Shown piece by piece: positions 57,734 to 64,000 of a stretch of 64,000 bases of DNA. The stretch comes from Lysinibacillus cavernae (GTDB lineage Bacteria; Bacillota; Bacilli; Bacillales_A; Planococcaceae). Both the position numbers and the translations under genes were made by a program. The notes under the pieces are model-generated. The model searched no databases, had not been told where the DNA came from, and worked only from the letters and a program-made list of their open reading frames with translations. Each line of letters begins with the position of its first letter. The first letter of the stretch is position 1. The stretch spans positions 310,001-374,000 of the forward strand of contig NZ_WMEF01000001.1 of assembly GCF_009724685.1 (NCBI RefSeq), read 5' to 3'.

Positions 57734-58747
57734 GTGTCCAAGAAAGAAAAGGAATTAACCGGAAAACAAAAGGCCGCTCTCTTGTTAATTTCATTAGGGC
57801 CTGAGGTTTCCGCTTCTGTCTATAAACACTTAACAGAGGAAGAAATTGAACGTTTAACATTAGAAATTTCAAGTGTAAAAAAAGTAGAATCAAACGTCAA
57901 AGAAGAGATTATCGAAGAATTTCATAATATCGCATTAGCGCAAGACTATATCACACAAGGTGGTATTGGTTACGCCAAAACAGTATTAGAAAAAGCGCTT
58001 GGTGTGGAACAAGCGCAAACGATTATAAATCGTCTAACATCTTCTTTACAAGTGCGTCCGTTTGATTTTGCACGAAGAGCTGATCCATCTCAAATCTTTA
58101 ACTTTATCCAAAATGAGCATCCACAAACAATAGCCCTGATTCTCTCTTATTTAGAGGCAGGGCAAGCGGGTGTTATTTTGTCTTCATTACCACAAGAAGT
58201 ACAAGCTGACATTGCTAAACGTATTGCGGTCATGGAGTCGACTTCACCAGAAGTTATTAGTGAAATTGAATCTGTGTTAGAGCGTAAACTATCGTCAACA
58301 GTTACACAGGATTACACTGAAACTGGTGGTATTGATGCAGTCGTTGAAGTATTAAATGGCGTAGATCGACAAACAGAAAAAACAATTCTCGATGCCCTCG
58401 AAATACAAGATCCAGAACTTGCAGAGGAAATCAAAAAACGTATGTTTGTGTTCGAAGATATCGTTACGCTCGACAACCGTTCCATTCAGCGTGTTATTCG
58501 TGATTGTGAAAACGAAGACTTATTACTTTCAATGAAGGTATCAAGTGAAGAAGTAAAAGATATTATTTTCCGCAATATGTCACAACGTATGGCTGAAACA
58601 TTTAAAGAAGAAATGGAAATTATGGGACCTGTACGATTACGTGACGTAGAGGAGGCACAATCCCGAATAGTTGCCGTTATTCGTCGTCTAGAGGATGCTG
58701 GAGAGATTATTATTGCTCGTGGTGGAGGAGATGACGTCATTGTCTAG
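57734..58747 (+). CDS. fliG: Flagellar motor switch protein FliG
   Basis: A 337-residue rotor protein. LTGKQKAALLLISLGPE at the start (short piece: KAALLLISLGPE) and the middle-domain EHPQ motif in NEHPQTIALIL. The C-terminal domain carries the charged helix FEDIVTLDNRSIQRVIRD (short piece: DNRSIQRVIRD) that contacts MotA. GTG start at 57734 behind AGGAGG. The end overlaps fliH. Confidence 0.96.
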   Translation: MSKKEKELTGKQKAALLLISLGPEVSASVYKHLTEEEIERLTLEISSVKKVESNVKEEIIEEFHNIALAQDYITQGGIGYAKTVLEKALGVEQAQTIINRLTSSLQVRPFDFARRADPSQIFNFIQNEHPQTIALILSYLEAGQAGVILSSLPQEVQADIAKRIAVMESTSPEVISEIESVLERKLSSTVTQDYTETGGIDAVVEVLNGVDRQTEKTILDALEIQDPELAEEIKKRMFVFEDIVTLDNRSIQRVIRDCENEDLLLSMKVSSEEVKDIIFRNMSQRMAETFKEEMEIMGPVRLRDVEEAQSRIVAVIRRLEDAGEIIIARGGGDDVIV

Positions 58748-59528
58748 AATCATCCGTTCTATTTACACACAGTCCGATAGCGATAATGTCAAGGAAATAC
58801 AAATCCGTGATATGTTTGAACCGATTCAAGTAGCTCAAGATGAAATCTCGTCTCAGCATCAACCGACGATGGCAGAAATAATGGCAGAACGAGATCGCTT
58901 ACTTGCAGAAGCTAGAGCTGCTCTGCAAGCAGAGCGTGAGATGTTTGAGCAAGAAAAGTCTCTACACTTCCAAGAGCTTGAACACATAAAGCTAGGTTGG
59001 GAAGAAGAAAGACCGAATCGAGTTCAAGAAGCTTATGATGAGGGATTTGGACAAGGCTATGAAGATGGTGTAAACAAGGCCAATGAAGCGATGGCCAAGT
59101 CACTTCAAACAGCAAACGAAGTAATTATTCAAGCGACAGAAAATGCACAAAAATATATTGATGATCAAGAAGCGGTGATTTTAGAGTTAGGCCTAACCGC
59201 TGCAGAACGAATTATAGGCACTTCATTAGAACATAATCATGAGTTGTTTGTGTCAATTGTTCGCAGAGGGTTGAAAGAAGCGAGGGAGATGAAAGAAATT
59301 AAAATCTATGTCTCGCCAGCTTATCATGCTTTAATTACTGCCAATCGTGATGAATTAGCAGAAATGTTCCCAATCGATGTACCATTTATGATTTTTGTTA
59401 ATGAAGATTTGGACAATGAAACGGATTGCTATATTGAAACGAACCATGGTCGAATTGTTGTTAGTATTGATGAACAATTGAATGAACTTAGATTGAAGCT
59501 ACATGAAATATTAGAGAGTAAGGAATGA
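58731..59528 (+). CDS. fliH: Flagellar export ATPase regulator FliH
   Basis: About 265 residues. A charged coiled-coil region (about 50-130, with EARAALQAEREMFEQEKS) contains GYEDGVNKANEAM-type glycine repeats, and the C-terminal domain resembles the vacuolar ATPase E subunit (GLTAAERIIG). It holds FliI at the export gate. The start is uncertain: ATG 58731 is only 2 nt from GGAGG, whereas TTG 58740 is 11 nt away; both overlap the end of fliG. Confidence 0.9.
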   Translation: MTSLSRIIRSIYTQSDSDNVKEIQIRDMFEPIQVAQDEISSQHQPTMAEIMAERDRLLAEARAALQAEREMFEQEKSLHFQELEHIKLGWEEERPNRVQEAYDEGFGQGYEDGVNKANEAMAKSLQTANEVIIQATENAQKYIDDQEAVILELGLTAAERIIGTSLEHNHELFVSIVRRGLKEAREMKEIKIYVSPAYHALITANRDELAEMFPIDVPFMIFVNEDLDNETDCYIETNHGRIVVSIDEQLNELRLKLHEILESKE

Positions 59529-59533
59529 TCTAG

Positions 59534-60859
59534 ATGAAAACGGCTCAATTAATCGAACATATTCCTCATATGCCAACTTTTAAAAAGTTTGGTAGAGTAA
59601 CTAGAGTTGTCGGCTTGATGATTGAGTCGCAAGGTCCAGATAGTTCCATAGGTGATGTTTGTAAAATTCATGTGGAAACTGTAAACAATGGTCACCAAAT
59701 CATATTAGCAGAGGTTGTTGGTTTTAAAGATGAAATTGTTGTCTTAATGCCATTCACCTCTTTACGTGAAATATCTATTGGCTGTCTTGTTGAAGGGACT
59801 AGTGCTCCACTAGAAGTAAAAGTGGGGCCGGAATTAATTGGAAAAGTGTTAGATTCTATGGGAAATCCAATTGATGGTTCCATATTGCCAAAGGGGCTAA
59901 TGACAGTCCCAACTGAGCAAGACCCACCGAATCCACTAACTCGTCCACCGATTGATCAAAGACTAGAAGTGGGTGTGAAGGCAATTGATGGCATGTTAAC
60001 GGTTGGTAATGGTCAACGTGTTGGTATTTTCGCTGGTTCTGGGGTCGGAAAAAGTACGTTACTAGGTATGATTGCGAGAAATACCCAAGCGGATTTGAAT
60101 GTAATTGCTCTAATAGGAGAGCGTGGTCGTGAGGTTCGTGAATTTATCGAGCGTGATTTAGGCTCTGAAGGTTTAAGACGTTCCATTGTCGTTGCAGCCA
60201 CTTCAGATCAACCCGCACTTATGCGGATTAAAGGAGCATTTACAGCAACAGCAATCGCCGAATATTTTAGAAATCGAGGCTTAAATGTCATGTTGATGAT
60301 GGATTCCGTTACACGTGTTGCCATGGCACAGCGTGAAATTGGACTTGCGACAGGCGAACCACCTGCGCAAAAAGGATATACGCCATCAGTATTTGCGATA
60401 TTGCCTAAATTACTAGAACGTACAGGAACCAATGAAAAAGGTTCAATAACAGCGTTCTATACCGTATTAGTAGATGGTGACGATATGAATGAACCAATTG
60501 CTGATACTGTGCGAGGGATTTTAGATGGCCATATTGTATTGGATCGAAACCTCGCCAATAAAGGTCAATATCCAGCCATAAATGTTTTAAAGAGCGTGAG
60601 CCGTTTGATGAATCATGTTGCAGAGCCAGAGCATAAAAAAGCGGCTGAACGATTAAGAGAACTTTATTATACATATGACAAATCTGAGGATTTGATCAAT
60701 ATTGGCGCTTACAAAAGAGGAACGTCGAAAGAAATTGATGAAGCAATTAATTATGAACCGCTCATTACAACTTATCTTAAACAAGGCTACTTAGACAAAG
60801 TGACATTAGAAGAAAGTGTCAATGAGTTAATAACATTATCGAACGGTGGTGCAAGATAG
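59534..60859 (+). CDS. fliI: Flagellum-specific ATPase FliI
   Basis: A 441-residue F1-beta-like ATPase of type III export. Walker A GSGVGKSTLLGM (about 169), GERGREVREF, and Walker B VMLMMDSVTR. It is stimulated by FliH and FliJ, encoded either side. The spacing to fliJ is zero. Confidence 0.96.
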   Translation: MKTAQLIEHIPHMPTFKKFGRVTRVVGLMIESQGPDSSIGDVCKIHVETVNNGHQIILAEVVGFKDEIVVLMPFTSLREISIGCLVEGTSAPLEVKVGPELIGKVLDSMGNPIDGSILPKGLMTVPTEQDPPNPLTRPPIDQRLEVGVKAIDGMLTVGNGQRVGIFAGSGVGKSTLLGMIARNTQADLNVIALIGERGREVREFIERDLGSEGLRRSIVVAATSDQPALMRIKGAFTATAIAEYFRNRGLNVMLMMDSVTRVAMAQREIGLATGEPPAQKGYTPSVFAILPKLLERTGTNEKGSITAFYTVLVDGDDMNEPIADTVRGILDGHIVLDRNLANKGQYPAINVLKSVSRLMNHVAEPEHKKAAERLRELYYTYDKSEDLINIGAYKRGTSKEIDEAINYEPLITTYLKQGYLDKVTLEESVNELITLSNGGAR

Positions 60860-61309
60860 ATGGTCAGTTATGTGTATCGTTTTGAAAAGGTGTTAACCAT
60901 TCGTGAGCAAGAAAAAAACGAAACTGAAATGGCTTATAAAGAATCTGTCCGTTCTTTTGAAGAAATAGCAACCAGATTATATGATTTGCTAAAAAAGAAA
61001 GAAGACCTAATCGCGTTTCAGCAGGAGCGCTTAACCATCGGCTCATCTATTGATGAAATTCATCACTATAGTCGTTTTATTGATAGTCTTGAAAAAACAA
61101 TTGCAGATGTGCAACAGAAAGTAATACAAGCTCGTGCAAAAATGAATTGGCACGAAGAAAAATTATTAGAAAAAAACTTGGAAGTACGTAAATTTGAAAA
61201 AATGAGAGAAAAGGATTTTAAACAATTTCAACAAGAGCAAGATCGTGTAGAAAGCCTTTTTTTAGATGAAATTTCATTGCAAACGTATAACAAGAGAGAA
61301 ATCAGGTGA
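60860..61309 (+). CDS. fliJ: Flagellar export chaperone FliJ
   Basis: A 149-residue, highly charged antiparallel coiled coil with no other motif, starting MVSYVYRFEKVLTIREQEK (short piece: YRFEKVLTIREQEK). Family members sit in the FliI hexamer and escort substrates. The ATG directly abuts the fliI stop. Confidence 0.9.
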   Translation: MVSYVYRFEKVLTIREQEKNETEMAYKESVRSFEEIATRLYDLLKKKEDLIAFQQERLTIGSSIDEIHHYSRFIDSLEKTIADVQQKVIQARAKMNWHEEKLLEKNLEVRKFEKMREKDFKQFQQEQDRVESLFLDEISLQTYNKREIR

Positions 61310-61313
61310 TTTC

Positions 61314-61922
61314 ATGGCAAAAAAAGACAACCGATTGACAGCAGAGTTAGCAGAAGTGCAACCAAAGAAAAAAACGGGGGGCTTCCTAAAGTTTTTTTCT
61401 TGGATTGTACTACCAATTATGTTTGTAGTAGCAGTTTTACTTGTTGTGGCAACGTTAATGAATACGAATGTCTTTGATTTAGGAAAAAAGGCAATAGGTA
61501 GTTTACCTTTTGTTCCATCAGAAGAACAACAAGCAAAAGATGCAGTCGTTCAAAACGACTCTAAAATAGTCAATTTACAGGCAGAGATACAAGACAAAGA
61601 AGCAGAAATTACACAGCTACAAAAAAAATTGGATACTACAACAACTGAAAAAGAGAAGTTAATGACAGAAAAAGAACAGCTTCAATTTGAAATTGAAAAA
61701 TTAAATCGAGAGCAAGATGATGTAAAGCGTGATTTCAGCGATATTTTATCAACGTTTGATAAGATGTCTCCGAAAGCAGCGGCGCCTGTACTAATCAATA
61801 TGAGTGATACGGAAGCACTGCGAATTTTAACGAATTTAAAACCTGATAAATTAGCGGCTATTTTAGAGAAAATGGATGCTAAAGATGCAGCAAAATATAC
61901 GGAACTAATGGCTAAACAATAG
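61314..61922 (+). CDS. MotE-like protein (YlxF), flagellar operon
   Basis: A 202-residue protein. N-terminal basic segment, one membrane helix (about 24-46), a coiled coil (about 75-135), and a C-terminal MgtE N-domain-like module with SPKAAAPVLINMSD and KLAAILEKMDAKDAAKYTELM (short piece: AAILEKMDAKDAA). In the Bacillus fla/che operon this position is ylxF. ATG 61314 follows AGGTGAT; earlier in-frame ATGs lie in fliJ. Confidence 0.85.
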   Translation: MAKKDNRLTAELAEVQPKKKTGGFLKFFSWIVLPIMFVVAVLLVVATLMNTNVFDLGKKAIGSLPFVPSEEQQAKDAVVQNDSKIVNLQAEIQDKEAEITQLQKKLDTTTTEKEKLMTEKEQLQFEIEKLNREQDDVKRDFSDILSTFDKMSPKAAAPVLINMSDTEALRILTNLKPDKLAAILEKMDAKDAAKYTELMAKQ

Positions 61923-61947
61923 GGTGAATGAAAGGAGGTGAGAAAAA

Positions 61948-63219
61948 GTGGATATAGCAATGATGCAAATGATTACTAAGTCAGTACCTACTAACACTGC
62001 AACGACAAAACCTACAACGGGTAGTAGCTCAGAAGGGAAGATCAATAGTATATCAAATAAGGATAATTCATCGAAGTTCGGGTCTGTATTTGGCAAAATA
62101 ATGTCTTCTACAACTCAAACAAACGAATCTTCACAGGCAACAGCAACAAATGAATTAGCTGATTTACAATCGGTTTTAAATGCTGAGTCAATGGAAGAAG
62201 TACTAGATATACTAGGTATCCCTCACGATGATGGCTTATTAATGCTACAACTTGGTGAAGACGGTAAAGCAGTGGCAATGGATGAAATGCTTAATTTAGA
62301 AAATATACTGCATGCATTAGGTATTGATGCAGAGCAACTCCAAAAAATAGTGCAACAGCTATTAGGCGAAGAAAAGGAAGCTAGTGATGTTTGGGAGCTA
62401 TTAACATTAGTAGATGCGCAAGCACCGATACTACAAGCACAACTAGGCGCTGCGTTACAAGGTGAAGGGCAAGTTACACCAAAAGAGGCAACCCAACTGC
62501 TTCAAGTATTGAAGCTGGCACAATTAGTAGGACAGAAAACCGACTTAACAGCTTCTCAAGAAAGCTTGTTAACTACAGTAAAAAGTGTTTTATCATCATT
62601 ACAAACGCAACTAGGGGAGCTACAGGTAACAACGACTAAAACAACTGTCACATTGCCATTACAAGGCTTCCAACAAGTGGTTCAACAAGTTCAAGTGACG
62701 AAGCAGAGTGAGACAAGCACGAATGAAATGGTTACACCACAAACAGTGCAAACAAAACCAGACACATTCCATGTCACATTACCAACTGCCAAACCTGCCC
62801 AGTCAGAGGCTTTATTAAAAGAAATGCAAGCCATAATCAATAGAGCACAGATTTCTAATGCACAGGGTATAACACGTTTAACGATTAAACTATATCCAGA
62901 AAATTTAGGGACAGTTCGTATTGAACTAGTGCAAAATGATGGTGTTCTAACAGCACGTATACTTGCTTCTACAGCTCATGGACGTGAGTTAATTGATAGT
63001 CAAGCACACCAGCTAAAACAGGCTTTTGTTCAGCAGAACATTCAAGTAGATCGACTGGATATTGCACAATCACTACAGGATGCTGATCGCCAACAACGTG
63101 ATCAAAGCTTCTTCAATAATTTCTTTAAGCAGCAACAGGATGAAGAACAGGAACAAAATGGTAGTGAGGACGAAGAAGGTAAGACCTTTAATGAATATTT
63201 AATTAGTGAGGAGGTGTAA
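61948..63219 (+). CDS. fliK: Flagellar hook-length control protein FliK
   Basis: A 423-residue protein. A long Gln/Thr-rich, poorly conserved N-terminal region precedes the hook-length control domain (about 300-400), with LTIKLYPENLGTVRIEL. Acts as a molecular ruler that switches FlhB specificity. GTG 61948 is preceded by a perfect AAGGAGGTGA. Confidence 0.92.
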   Translation: MDIAMMQMITKSVPTNTATTKPTTGSSSEGKINSISNKDNSSKFGSVFGKIMSSTTQTNESSQATATNELADLQSVLNAESMEEVLDILGIPHDDGLLMLQLGEDGKAVAMDEMLNLENILHALGIDAEQLQKIVQQLLGEEKEASDVWELLTLVDAQAPILQAQLGAALQGEGQVTPKEATQLLQVLKLAQLVGQKTDLTASQESLLTTVKSVLSSLQTQLGELQVTTTKTTVTLPLQGFQQVVQQVQVTKQSETSTNEMVTPQTVQTKPDTFHVTLPTAKPAQSEALLKEMQAIINRAQISNAQGITRLTIKLYPENLGTVRIELVQNDGVLTARILASTAHGRELIDSQAHQLKQAFVQQNIQVDRLDIAQSLQDADRQQRDQSFFNNFFKQQQDEEQEQNGSEDEEGKTFNEYLISEEV

Positions 63220-63221
63220 AA

Positions 63222-63911
63222 ATGGCAGATACAACAACAAAAGCGACAAATACAGCTATAACAGATGATCTTTACTACTCAAATTATAAAAAACCAACAA
63301 AGCAAACAGGTAATAGTGAGCTAGGTAAGGATGCTTTTCTACAATTGTTAATTACACAATTACAGCATCAGGATCCAACAAATCCAATGGATGACCGAGA
63401 ATTCATTTCTCAAATGGCACAATTTTCTTCTTTAGAACAAATGCAAAATATGACAAAGGCAATGGAGTCGTTATTGGCATCACAGCAACAAACACAAATG
63501 ATGAGTTATACAACCTTTGTTGGCAAGGAAGTTAAGTGGCATGAAATTACTGAAGAAAAAGATGATAAAGGGAACCCTGTTGTAAATGAAGGAACAGGGG
63601 TTATTGAATCGTTAAAATTTGTAGATGGCAATGTAGTGTTCATATTAGCTGGTGGGAAAGAAATAACTCCTGGTAATATTTCAGCCATCCTAGGTGGGTC
63701 TGGAACAAATGCCAATGGCGATAATACCGCACAGGAATCCCCACTTGCACAGGCAAGCAAATTGATTGGGAAAAATGTTACGTATAAAGATGGCGATCAA
63801 GAACTACAAGGGCGAATCGTCTCTGTATCAAAAAATGATGGCGCTATTTATTACGTATTAGACAATGATAAAAAATTAACGGATAAAGATTTTACAGTCA
63901 TTAGCGAATAA
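63222..63911 (+). CDS. flgD: Flagellar hook-assembly scaffold FlgD
   Basis: A 229-residue hook cap. LGKDAFLQLLITQLQHQDPTNPMDDREF (about 33-60; short piece: QLQHQDPTNPMDDR) is the diagnostic N-terminal block, followed by MAQFSSLEQMQNM. The ribosome site GAGGAGGTG lies in the last codons of fliK. The next gene starts 15 nt downstream. Confidence 0.95.
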   Translation: MADTTTKATNTAITDDLYYSNYKKPTKQTGNSELGKDAFLQLLITQLQHQDPTNPMDDREFISQMAQFSSLEQMQNMTKAMESLLASQQQTQMMSYTTFVGKEVKWHEITEEKDDKGNPVVNEGTGVIESLKFVDGNVVFILAGGKEITPGNISAILGGSGTNANGDNTAQESPLAQASKLIGKNVTYKDGDQELQGRIVSVSKNDGAIYYVLDNDKKLTDKDFTVISE

Positions 63912-63926
63912 AGGTGGAGAAAAGTG

Positions 63927-64000
63927 ATGGATAAGTTTTCAATTCATCGTGTACCCTTGCATCCATCTATTCGCACAGCACAACCTACGCCAATTACATC
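63927..64000 (+). CDS. Start of the next flagellar-operon gene (truncated at window edge)
   Basis: ATG (or GTG 63924) behind AAAGGTGGAG opens a frame MDKFSIHRVPLHPSI that leaves the window. In related Bacilli a small flagellar-operon protein lies between flgD and flgE, and this N-terminus fits that type; only 24 codons are visible. Confidence 0.6.
   Translation, partial: MDKFSIHRVPLHPSIRTAQPTPIT

Noticed and set aside
1..64000. CRISPR array, tRNA or rRNA genes, intact insertion sequence
   Set aside because: No regularly spaced direct repeats, cloverleaf-like segments or transposase frames were recognised on either strand.

Overview
This window is a chromosomal segment of a low-GC, endospore-forming, flagellated Firmicute. 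Gene order follows the Bacillus subtilis rlmN-prpC-prkC-rsgA-rpe-thiN-spoVM-rpmB ... codY-flgB-fliK-flgD axis almost gene for gene. SpoVM, CodY, FapR and PrkC/PrpC are all present. AT-rich intergenic DNA, strong AGGAGG-type ribosome binding sites and frequent GTG/TTG starts fit the Bacillales. Lysinibacillus or a close relative is my best guess; this is inference from style and synteny, not a database result.

Layout. 1-5.6 kb: the end of rlmN, the PrpC/PrkC phosphatase-kinase pair, rsgA, rpe, thiN, a 33-codon spoVM that appears to start at CTG, and rpmB on the opposite strand. 5.8-13.6 kb: an accessory block inserted between rpmB and yloU. It holds an IclR-type regulator, two dimethylargininase-family hydrolases, an amino-acid permease, a RocB-like M20 protein, a 770-bp repeat-bearing gap and a GGDEF protein. 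13.7-17.7 kb: yloU, fakA-like yloV and the two serine dehydratase genes. 17.7-22 kb: a second accessory block between sdaAA and recG, with long AT-rich gaps, a small secreted protein, a decayed large serine recombinase and an M20 amidohydrolase.

22-28 kb: recG, then fapR-plsX-fabD-fabG-acpP, preceded by a sigma-A promoter and a FapR operator. 28.3-43.4 kb: rnc-smc-ftsY, ylxM-ffh-rpsP-khpA, rimM-trmD-rplS, a signal peptidase, rbgA, rnhB and the ylqG/ylqH pair. B. subtilis has ylqD between khpA and rimM; here there is only a noncoding gap. 43.5-54.2 kb: sucCD, dprA, topA, trmFO, xerC, hslVU and codY. 54.8-64 kb: the start of the fla/che operon (flgB, flgC, fliE, fliF, fliG, fliH, fliI, fliJ, a MotE-like gene, fliK, flgD and a truncated next gene).

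Most of the window is conserved housekeeping DNA. The material most worth a second look is the methylarginine/arginine block, the CTG-started spoVM, the recombinase graveyard with its secreted-protein neighbour, several structured repeats, and unexplained hairpins ahead of flgB and between fliE and fliF. No CRISPR array, tRNA, rRNA or intact insertion sequence was seen. I did not find a convincing, wholly new multi-gene system.
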